Below, piece after piece: positions 21,951-30,367 of a stretch of DNA of 64,000 nt (positions are counted from its first letter, which is position 1; each line of letters opens with the position of its first letter). The stretch lies in the NCBI RefSeq assembly GCF_022539505.1, contig NC_061514.1, forward strand, positions 334,411,090-334,475,089. Reading direction: 5' to 3'. The DNA comes from Lolium rigidum (lineage: Eukaryota; Streptophyta; Magnoliopsida; Poales; Poaceae). Both the position numbers and the translations under genes were made by a program. The notes under the pieces were generated by a model. That model ran no database searches and had not been told where the DNA came from. It worked only from the letters and a program-made list of their open reading frames with translations.

Positions 21951-22245
21951 AGCATGAGTAAGTAATTGGATTAGAGATAAGGGTAGTTAGAGACTAACCT
22001 TGTGAAATAACTAAAATATTAGAAATTCTGAAAAAAGAAAAAAAAAGGGAGTAGAAAATAATTCAAAAAAAAGTGTTTTTCTGCCGCGGCAGCGTTTTGG
22101 GACGTTTTTCTGCCGCGGCAGACCCTTTAGCACCGGTTCGTATTACGAACCGGTGCAAAAGCTCCCCCGCCGAGCGCCCCACAGCCGGCCACGTGGAGAC
22201 CCCTTTAGCACCGGTTCGTAAGGGGCCTTTTGCACCGGATGGTTT

Positions 22246-22470
22246 GCACCGGTTGGCCATCCGGTGCATATGGCCATTACCAACCGGTGCAAAAGGCCAT
22301 ATTTCTACTAGTTACGAGAAAAGTAAATACCAAATAGATCTTGTACATCCGGTTGGCCATCCGGTGCATATGGCCATTACCAACCGGTGCAAAAGGCCAT
22401 ATGGCCATTAGAGTAACATAGGTAGATACTGTATCATAGCCCACGTTACGAGAAAAGTAAATACCAAATA
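22246..22470. repeat. Interleaved local duplication at the CACTA/MITE junction
   Basis: The last ~55 bp of the CACTA element (22246-22301, with ggccatccggtgcatatggc) recur at about 22349-22402. The adjoining MITE sequence tacgagaaaagtaaatacc recurs too, at 22313 and about 22446. The order is CACTA end, MITE piece, CACTA end again, MITE piece again. This is a templated duplication across the element border. Confidence 0.85.
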
Positions 22471-22835
22471 GATCTTGTACATAGATTTACATTGGGATTC
22501 TACAAAATAATAAATTTACAAGTTTATAATACTACACTATAATAGTACCACCCACTATAGAGATAGTATCATAGACAAGTATCATATGCATGATACTAGT
22601 ATATGATACTATGCACTATGACCAGCCTTAGACCCATAAAAATGCTGATGTGGCATCTAATTAATTAAGGAGGAGAGATAAGATTAGAGTAACATAGGTG
22701 GATACTGTATCATAGCCGTACGTTACGAGAAAATTTAATGCTAAATATATTTTGTAGTACACATATTTGTATTGAGATTCTACAAACAATAAATTTAGAA
22801 GATTATGATACTACTCTATAATACCACCCACTATA

Positions 22836-23565
22836 CACTACGGGAAAAATAGGCGTCGCCGTGCAGGCTTTCTTTGCCGTGTGTTCCCGCACGGCAAAGA
22901 TTTCTTTGCCGTGTGCACAGATAAAAACGCACGGCAAAGATCTTGGTCACGGGAAAGATAGACACGAGCGCACGGCAAAGATATGATTCACGGCAACGAC
23001 GGAAGAGGCCGCACGGCAAAAAAAGGTGCACGATAATGGCCCAACACACTGCACGGCAAAGATTCGGTGCACGGCAAAGGCGTTAGGCATTGCCGTGCAA
23101 CGTTGGCGCACGGCAAAGCAGCCTTTGCCTAGTGTTTTTAACAAACACACGGCAAAGAAGGCTTTGCCTAGTGTAAGCGCACGGCAAAGATGTAAAAACT
23201 GAATTTCTTCTCATCTCAAAAGGTGTGGCGTGGTATAGTTATCAACAAACAAATACTTAGCCTAGTGGCAAGGTCGCATGCTTTCCCTACTCTGCGTTCT
23301 AGGTTCGATTCCCAGACCAGCCGGCATTTTTTTAGATAAAAGATGTTTGGCACACGGCAAAGAAGCGACCTTTGCCGTGCGGTGTCACACGGCAAAGCCT
23401 TTGCCGTGCAACATTAGCGAGTCACACGGCAAAGAAGCCTTTACCGTCAATGGCATTGCCGTGCGACCTTTGCCGCGCGGAGTCGCACGGCAAAAGCTTT
23501 GCCGTGCATATAGGGCCCTTTGCCGTGCAAATAGTTGCACGGCAAAGACATATTTTCCCGTAGTG
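22836..23565. mobile_element. Non-autonomous CACTA element with perfect ends
   Basis: The 730-bp element has the terminal inverted repeat cactacgggaaaa ... ttttcccgtagtg and the 3-bp target duplication ata at 22833-22835 and 23566-23568, diagnostic of CACTA. Both arms are arrays of cacggcaaaga / tctttgccgtg in both orientations. The centre (about 23185-23345) is unrelated to the arms and holds tRNA-type promoter boxes. No transposase is encoded. Confidence 0.9.
23251..23333 (+). other. tRNA-derived Pol III promoter-like unit inside CACTA element
   Basis: An A-box match tagcctagtgg (23258-23268) is followed 33 nt later by a perfect B box ggttcgattcc (23302-23312), then by a T7 run (23327-23333) that would terminate RNA polymerase III. 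A T-arm can be drawn around ttcgatt with four of five pairs, and a short D stem cct/agg. The acceptor stem does not pair and the anticodon arm is not standard, so this is a tRNA relic or a SINE-like promoter and not a tRNA gene. Confidence 0.6.
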
Positions 23566-24204
23566 ATAGTAATAGTATCATAGACAAGTATTATATGCAT
23601 GATACTACTGTATGATACTATGCACTATGATCAGCCTCAGTCTCGTACGTCCTAAACATGCTTGCACGACCTAGGGAGGTGATCATACCGTCTTCCAAGC
23701 AATGTGAGCTCTCTTGTACATTTATTTCACGGGCTCAAGTAATCTATGGATCGAGATTTCACTAGGGAAACATATATTTTATGTGATGGAGAACATAGTC
23801 TCGTCCCGTCCTTTGCATACATATATTTTCCGAAATGGAGTCCATAGTCCAAGCATTCGCATCAATTGATGCAGTTCGGCAAACAGTTGCATCTTCGAAG
23901 ATATTTTCTCAGACTATATAAAAAAGTTTGGGCAAATTCTTCCTTTCACACTCTAGGAAAAAACTTGTGAGATTCCACCACTAAGTTGTGATCATTTGAT
24001 GTTTTTCGTTCTATTTTGCTAATTCTTTTAACTATTACGTGCATCCAAATTAGTATGGCGTAGGACCAGTATGGTACAACTAATCACATAAAGCAATCGC
24101 GATGACCAACATAAAGATAAAATGTGGTAAAAAAAAGAATAAACATATGGCTAACACACGCTGGGATACTCGTGAAAAATGAACCGACCTCTTAACGTAA
24201 ACCG

Positions 24205-25149
24205 TCATGTGAAGCTAGAATTTCAGTGGGATAAGCGTTGTACATGTAGTTGGAGTACGTGCTAGGTTTGTGTGGTGCCGATATCAATCACGTGGAACCT
24301 GCCAGTTGGGCGTGGTTCACCGCACGCAAATAATAGCTCAAGTTGAGCACTAGAGTATGGCCCGGAAAAGGTAGTATCTCAGATATATTCGTTGTGGATG
24401 TTAACATACCACCTGATCGATGTAACAGTTGTGTGTGCAATCATCCGTAGAAGACATGGTGAGCGCTAGCCATGTTGCTCGAAACCAGGTACGTACTCCA
24501 ACTACATGTACTGTACGTAGGATTGCAACGAAGCACTTGCACTTTGCGGCAGCATTGCAATTGCAACGACGTCGCTGTCCCTAGCTCCCTGGTGGTGGAG
24601 GCCGTGAGAAAATGAAAGGAGAAGCGAGCGGGCCGGAGCGACGGCAGGAAGTGGACAGGATGATGGCGGTGTCGGGGGTGGCGGCGGCAGGGGACACTGC
24701 TGCTGGGCGCCACAACATTTCGTCTCCAGGACTGCTGACAACGACCACGTACCCCATCCCTGAGTGCCCATCCGGCTACATTCCGTCCATTCCACCGTGT
24801 GCCCTGCCGGTGCAGCAGCTGTACCACCTCCTGCATCCTGGCTCCGTAATTGTGCGTTAATTTTGATCTTGAACGAGCCAGCCGCGTCACGATGGCACTC
24901 ATCATTCGACCGTGTGCATGCATCTTCGGTTAGACAAAGTGAGTGAGCCGATGGATCGAGCTCGAGAGTCCTAGCTAGCTACTCATTCTGACACATGTAT
25001 CAAAGTTGACGATCGCAGCCTGTTGGTGGCACCACATGGTCTGTCTCGAAACTCGATCGTCATCGTCTCATGCAAAGGCCGGCCGGAGTTTTTCTCATGT
25101 CCTCTCGAGGCCGGGTCGTGAACAGATCTAGCAACAGCAGCACGCTTTA
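24205..25149. repeat. Duplicated block X, copy 3 (X3), left part
   Basis: Matches X1 at 24205-24480 (X1 360-640), 24600-24735 (X1 1330-1450) and 24905-25135 (X1 1740-1970). It is interrupted at 25149 by a TTA-flanked DNA element and resumes at 41612. An 82-codon frame at 24612-24860 (with GYIPSIPPCALPVQQLYHLL) has no intact counterpart in X1 and is not recognised, so I do not call it a gene. Confidence 0.75.
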
Positions 25150-25500
25150 GGGCATCTCCAGCTGCGCGACGCATTTCGGATGTCTAAACGGACGCGTTGT
25201 GTCCGTTTGCGTCGGGGCAAATGGTCGAAAGCGTCCGGGCGTCCGTTTGCATCGGGGTTGGCTCCAGCGGCACGACGCATATTTTTTTTATTCATACGCC
25301 AAAATTTACATGAAAAAAAAAAGACATTAAAAAAGCCGTCGTCGTCGCTGACGAGGTCAATCAGCTGCGGCATCGGCCATGGAAGCTCGTACGCCGGCGG
25401 TGGAGGAGGTACCGCCGCACGGGCAGGAGGCTGTGGCCAGGGATCCCACGCTGGAGCTGCAGGCGGAGCGTGGACGTTGGAACGCGTCGGCGTGGCCGGA

Positions 25501-27918
25501 TGAAAGTGCATGGAGCCCCCATGTGTGGTTTTGGTAATTAATGACAATCCCTATGGACTAATGTTTGCATTGAGTTATATTTGTAGGTGTTGTCCATAGG
25601 CAATGCTTGAACCATATGTTGGCTTCAAAGTTGCATTAAGAAGAAATTGATGAAGGATATCAAGTATCAAGTATGTCTTGAAGATGAAGATGAAGTGAGC
25701 CCTCAAAGTTAACTTCAAGACATCAACATAATGAAGAATGAAGTGCAAGTTCAAGATGAGCCATCTCTAAGAGATCATTTGCTTGAAGCTTGCCATCCAT
25801 ATGGTGATCATGGATATGTGAAGATGTGCCGAAGAAGAAGCTCTCCCATGGTGGATTATGGGGGAGCAATCCACAAGACTTCATCAAGCAAGCACAATCA
25901 AGAAAGGCGTTCCATCTTGTTGTGATCAAGATCGTCTTCATCGAGCTCAAGAGGAACGCGCAAGGTTAAGGTTTGCTCTTGATAGGGTTTCTTTCTTACC
26001 GGTCTCATGGTGTAGTTGGAGACCGGTTTATAGTTTAGTTGCCGTACTATCAAGAGGGCTCTCGAGTGAGTAACTCGATCGTATCGTTCGGAGAGAGCTC
26101 AAACCTTTGCATCCTTGCATCATATTTCTTGGTTGTTATTTGGATCTTATCCATGTGGTGATTTAGAGCTTGTGGTTATTTCCATAGCAAGCTCTAGTTC
26201 ATCGAAAACGGATTCCGCATGAATCACTTATTGCGTTTTCAATATTGGAGTTTTTCTCGGTTTCTCGTATTGAGAGGTTTCACTCTAAAATACATAGAAA
26301 AACATACCCCACTTGTTCTTAAGCTTTTCACTCTTTGTGGGGTAGATCTTGTCATCTTCTTTACAGCAAAATTGGTTTCACCTAAATCCGAGTTTCCTAA
26401 CTCAAGTTGTTGCATTTTCCATATTGGAGGTTTTACCGGTTTGCTGTTTATAGATAGGTAAAACCTTTATCCATTTGTTTTCTATCCTACTTTGCTGGAC
26501 TATGATGTTTCTATGCATATTGTTGTAGAGCTCGTTGTTGTGATTTCAACGAGCCCAAGATCATCGAAATCGGAGTCCGGATGCAAAAGTTGTTAAGGTT
26601 TTCATATCGAGTGTTTGGGCAAAAACTGGGTGGCCGGAACTGCCGCCGGGAACGCCCCGGCACTGCCGCCGGGGCCACCCCGGCACTGCCGGTGGCCGAG
26701 GCCGGCACTGCCGGCCACCCCTGCACTGCCGGTGGAACAAGGCCAGCACTGCCGGCCACCCCGGCACTGCCGGTGGTTCAAGGCCGGCACTGCCGGCCTG
26801 TCGCGATTTTGGCCCCAACGGGCAGAAATCTGAGACCCCTATTTAAGCCCTTCTTCCTCCTCTTTCTCCCCACTTCTTCTTCCTCCTTTTGCTTTCCACC
26901 ATTGTTGACCTTGAGAGCTTTCCTCATCCCTCTACTCCTCCAATGATTCTTGAATCCATTTGAGGGAAAAGGAAGAGGAGATCTAGATCTACAATTCTAC
27001 CAATCAAATCCATCTCTTTGTGAGTGGAACTCTCTAGATCTTGATCTTGGTGTTCTTGGTGAATCCCTTTGTTCTTCCTCTCTTATTCCCCCAATAGCTT
27101 TTGTAGCTTTGTTGGAATTTGAGAGAGAAGGACTTGAGCATCTTTGTGGTGTTCTTGCCATTGCATTTGGTGCATCGGTTTGAGTTCTCCACGGTGATTC
27201 GTGGAGGTGAAAGCAAGAAAGTTGTTACTCTTGGGTTCTTGGAACCCTAGACGGATTCTAGACCTTTGTGGTGATTTGTTGGGAGCCTCCAATTAAGTTG
27301 TGGATGTGTGCCCCAACCTTTGTGTAAGGCCCGGTTTCCGCCTCGAAGGAAATCCCTTAGTGGAACCGTGACCTAGGCCTTTGTGGCGAGGGTCACCGGA
27401 GATTTAGGTGAGGCGCCTTCGTGGCGTTCGGTGTGTGGTGTGAGTACCGCATCTTGGGGTGAGGCCTTTGTGGCGTTGGTGTGCATCGAGCAACCACACC
27501 TCAAGGTGAGCCTCTTGTGGCGTTCGGGAGCACTAAGCAACCGCACCTCTCCACCGGAGATTAGCACTCGCAAGAGTGTGAACTCCGGGATAAATCATCG
27601 TCTCCCGCGTGCCTCGGTTATCTCTATACCCGAGCTCTTTACTTATGCACTTTACCTTGTGATAGCCATCGTGCTTGAAGTTATATATATATCTTGCTAT
27701 CACATACTTGCTTGTATTGCTTAGCATAAGTTGTTGGTGCACATAGGTGAACCATTGCTTAGAATAAGTTGTTGGTGCACATAGGTGAACAATAGTATAT
27801 AGGCTTTGGGCTTGACAAAGTAAACGCTAGTTTTATTCCGCATTTGTTAAGCCCATCTCGTAAAAGTTTTAAATCGCCTATTCACCCCCCCCCTCTAGGC
27901 GACATCCGTGTCCTTTCA
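25501..27918 (+). repeat. 5' LTR of the Copia-type element
   Basis: The 2418-bp LTR has TG...CA ends. Its second part (26175-27918) matches 38771-40515 with, by eye, about four substitutions, a 1-bp indel and a C-run length change. It contains a TATA-like tatttaag at 26840-26847 followed by a CT-rich leader, and a GC minisatellite at 26641-26801. A 38-bp tandem duplication lies at 27716-27791. Confidence 0.9.
26641..26801. repeat. CACTGCCG minisatellite in the 5' LTR
   Basis: Seven copies of cactgccg, spaced about 20 bp, alternate between endings ggtgg and ggcc(a/t). Neighbouring units are therefore partly inverted complements of each other (ggcactgccggcc is near-palindromic). It lies just upstream of the TATA-like box. 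The same array is at 39237-39397 in the 3' LTR. Confidence 0.9.
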
Positions 27919-27920
27919 AT

Positions 27921-27932
27921 TGGTATCAGAGC
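27921..27932 (+). promoter_or_regulatory. Primer-binding site for initiator Met-tRNA
   Basis: tggtatcagagc begins two bases after the 5' LTR end (27918) and is the standard complement of the 3' end of plant initiator methionine tRNA. It defines the LTR border and primes minus-strand synthesis. Confidence 0.9.
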
Positions 27933-27973
27933 AAGGTCTCTCATTCTTAGGCTTCACCGCCTTGAGAGTAAAG

Positions 27974-30367
27974 ATGTCGGTTAGGGGATTAGATCACAAT
28001 AACTTGTTTATATTTGATGGCACAAATTATGATCTATGGAAAATTTATGTGCTTAATATTTTGCGGGGTATTTCCCCGAACATGGAGCAATTTCTTGACA
28101 TGGATTTTTCTTCTCCTAAGGATCCCCAAAAATTATCTTATGAGGAGAAGAAAAACTCTTGTCTCGATGCTCTTGCTTCTCATGTGTTTTCCATTGTTGT
28201 GAGCAATGTAGTTACTTCTTCAATCATGCCTTTTGGGAGCGCTCATGAATTATGGACAAAGCTTCAAGACAAATATGATGTGTCCAATATTATTGAGGAT
28301 GATTGTATTGCTTCCACTTCCGGCCGTGATGAGTTCTCATCTTCATCCACTTCACCAAAGTGTGGTAAGACACAAGGTAATGATATGGTGAGTGGTGATG
28401 AAAATTGCAATGTTGATATTGAGCTTACTATTGATGATTCATCATCTCTATCTCATTGCAATGCTTCATCTATGGGCATAAACACATCTAGCACTAGAAA
28501 TCATCTACATGCTTGTGTTGATAGTCCTTGCATATCATGTGTAAGTTGCTTGAATAAATCTCATGATGATATGCTTGCTTTGTCTTGTGGCCATGTTAAA
28601 AATGATTCTATTTCCTTTAGTTGTTGTGTGTCTAACAATGTAGAGGAAACCAAAGATTCTATTGGTCAAGACAAGATCTTGAAAGGAGCCTCAAGTAACT
28701 CCTCATCTTTATCTCACGGTCCTCATATATGCCTTATGGCCAAGGGTTCCACGGTACCTCCTACCATGGAACCTAATATGTCTCGTGGTGATAAGAATGA
28801 GGATGAATATGAAGAAGAGGATTGGGTTGTCTCTCTACGCGATAAAGGTGAGAGTGTATTCAAGGTTCTTTACAAAGATAAAATTGCTAGCTCTCACTTC
28901 TTTGAAATCTTGACTACCGCTATTGAGAGCCAAAAACTTATTTGGATGCATGAGAACACCATTGATAAAAAGGGTGCTCTTGAACGAGAGTATGCCGATG
29001 ATGTAGCATCATTAAAGAATGATCTTGAAGAAGAACAAGAGACCGTAGCCTCTCTTGAGGAGCAACTTCAAACCCTTGAGGTGTCTCAAAATGAAATATT
29101 TGCTAAACTCACTAAAGAAAGAGACCATGCTAAAGCTAAATTAAAATTGCTTAAAAATGAAAAGTTCAAAGTTGGTGTTGGTCATGATAAACTTGTTAAG
29201 GGTCTAGATGATCTAGACAAGGCCCACAAGGCCTTGGAGAGCGAACACTCTATCCTCACCAAGTCATATGAGCAACTACAAGCTTCATATTTAAAAGAGC
29301 ATGCTATGTTACCCTCTCTTCTTGATATGTCTTGTGATGATGCTTGTGCTACTAACTCTACTTCTTGTGAAGCATCTATCTTGAAGGAGAATGTTGAGCT
29401 AAGGGCTCAACTTGATTTGCTAACTTGCAATTATGGGAAATTGGAAGAAAATCATGGAAAGCTTTCTCGCTCCCATGAGGATCTTCTAGCCTCTCATGAT
29501 AGGCTAAAGTTAGCTCATGAGGCTATCATATCTAAGGCAACACCTTGTGAGCCTCATGTGGATACTAGCACTACTACTCAAAATGCTATATTGCCATGTG
29601 CTAGTCCTAGTAATTCATCCACTCATAATATTGCTAAATCTTGTGATGAATTATCTTCCTTGCCTTGTTGCTCTAACAATGAAGATTCTACTTCCTCTAG
29701 TACTTGTGTTGTTACTAACCATGTAGAGGAAATCAAAGAGCTCAAGGCCCAAGTCACTTCTTTGAAGAATGACTTGGTAAAGGGTCATGAAGGGAAATGC
29801 AAACTTGACACGATGTTGAGTATGCAACAATCCCCCAATGATAAGAGTGGACTTGGATTCAAATCCAACAACAAGAACAAGTCCAACAACAACAACAACA
29901 AGAAGGGCCAAGTACAAGTCAAAGACCCGGCCAAGATTGTTTGCTTCAAGTGCAATATTGAAGGGCACCATGTTAGATCTTGCCCTTTGAAGAAGAAGCA
30001 AAAAGGGAAGCGGCCTCAAGCTCAAACTAATATTCAACCTCAAGTTGAAGAAATACCACTTCCCAAGAAGAAACAAGCCAATGCTCCCATTGTGGAGAAA
30101 CCTAGTGAGAAGAAGGAGAAGAAAAGAACTTGCTACATATGCCGTGAGAAGGGCCACATATCCTCCTTGTGCACTATTGGTACCTCATCCAACTCTATCA
30201 CCATTGATGATGTTTATTCTCTTCGAAAGGATGAGGGTGGCAATGTGTTTGCCAAATATGTTGGTGCTCAAAGTGGTGTCAAGAAAAGAACCATTTGGGT
30301 TGCCAAGCCTATTGTGACTAACCTCTTAGGACCCAACTTAGTTGGGGACCAACAATCCAAAATTTGA
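27974..30367 (+). CDS. gag: Long Gag polyprotein of the Copia-type element, no pol
   Basis: 797 residues from the ATG at 27974 (MSVRGLDHNNLFIFDGTNYD). The N-terminus, about residues 1-110, is a Copia-type gag (UBN2-like), including GTNYDLWKIYVLNILRG. The middle is Ser/Cys-rich and then strongly heptad-patterned, about 336-442 and 472-516, probably coiled coil. Near the C-terminus are two CCHC zinc knuckles, C-x2-C-x4-H-x4-C, with first Cys at residues 657 and 720. Gag packages the element RNA in cytoplasmic particles. The frame is fully open, consistent with a young element. The stop is followed by no protease, integrase or reverse transcriptase, so movement needs enzymes from a related element. 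A long coiled-coil gag recalls the Sirevirus lineage; this is an inference. Confidence 0.85.
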   Translation: MSVRGLDHNNLFIFDGTNYDLWKIYVLNILRGISPNMEQFLDMDFSSPKDPQKLSYEEKKNSCLDALASHVFSIVVSNVVTSSIMPFGSAHELWTKLQDKYDVSNIIEDDCIASTSGRDEFSSSSTSPKCGKTQGNDMVSGDENCNVDIELTIDDSSSLSHCNASSMGINTSSTRNHLHACVDSPCISCVSCLNKSHDDMLALSCGHVKNDSISFSCCVSNNVEETKDSIGQDKILKGASSNSSSLSHGPHICLMAKGSTVPPTMEPNMSRGDKNEDEYEEEDWVVSLRDKGESVFKVLYKDKIASSHFFEILTTAIESQKLIWMHENTIDKKGALEREYADDVASLKNDLEEEQETVASLEEQLQTLEVSQNEIFAKLTKERDHAKAKLKLLKNEKFKVGVGHDKLVKGLDDLDKAHKALESEHSILTKSYEQLQASYLKEHAMLPSLLDMSCDDACATNSTSCEASILKENVELRAQLDLLTCNYGKLEENHGKLSRSHEDLLASHDRLKLAHEAIISKATPCEPHVDTSTTTQNAILPCASPSNSSTHNIAKSCDELSSLPCCSNNEDSTSSSTCVVTNHVEEIKELKAQVTSLKNDLVKGHEGKCKLDTMLSMQQSPNDKSGLGFKSNNKNKSNNNNNKKGQVQVKDPAKIVCFKCNIEGHHVRSCPLKKKQKGKRPQAQTNIQPQVEEIPLPKKKQANAPIVEKPSEKKEKKRTCYICREKGHISSLCTIGTSSNSITIDDVYSLRKDEGGNVFAKYVGAQSGVKKRTIWVAKPIVTNLLGPNLVGDQQSKI

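Larger units (their letters stand above)
20914..22312. mobile_element. Non-autonomous CACTA-type element with 5S-like core
   Basis: Inverted ends actagtagaaac and tttctactagt resemble the CACTAGTAGAAA end of the better preserved copy at 45078-46488; the outermost bases are decayed and the target duplication is unclear. It shares with that copy the subterminal palindromes built on accggttcgt, the AT-rich middle (agaaaagaaaatgatag) and the 5S-derived module. No transposase is encoded, so mobility would depend on a CACTA transposase supplied elsewhere. Confidence 0.75.
20806..22627. mobile_element. Inner Tourist-type MITE inserted in a sibling MITE
   Basis: Ends are ggctggccatagtgctag at the left and the complement of gcactatgaccagcc at the right, flanked by tta at 20803-20805 and 22628-22630. 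It belongs to the same family as the outer MITE: both share atgtggcatctaattaat and agagataag. Its interior holds the CACTA-type element 20914-22312 and a local duplication at 22313-22470. Confidence 0.8.
20762..23636. mobile_element. Outer Tourist-type MITE hosting other elements
   Basis: Outer ends are cgttggccatagtacta at the left and, reverse-complemented, ggctgatcatagtgcata at the right. The duplication tca is at 20759-20761 and 23637-23639. The element is split at 20805 by a second MITE of the same family and at 22835 by a CACTA element. With these removed, the sequence at 20800 continues directly at 22631 (gacccataaaaatgctg), matching the interior of the inner MITE. The empty site is in Y1 near 15870. 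Confidence 0.8.
19855..24204. repeat. Duplicated block Y, copy 2 (Y2), interrupted by a MITE nest
   Basis: Second copy of block Y, split at 20761 by the nest 20762-23636. It resumes at 23640 with gtcctaaacatgcttgcacg, which in Y1 follows directly (15890 onward). It runs into X3 at about 24205. It lacks both LINE inserts of Y1. Confidence 0.8.

Noticed and set aside
23251..23325. A genuine tRNA gene
   Set aside because: A and B boxes are present, but the acceptor strands do not pair and the anticodon arm is not standard.
22836..23565. CRISPR-like array because of many spaced short repeats (cacggcaaaga)
   Set aside because: Repeats occur in both orientations at irregular spacing inside a CACTA element of a plant genome.
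24612..24860. 82-codon ATG frame in block X3
   Set aside because: The matching part of X1 (1330-1480) does not preserve the frame, and no family is recognised.
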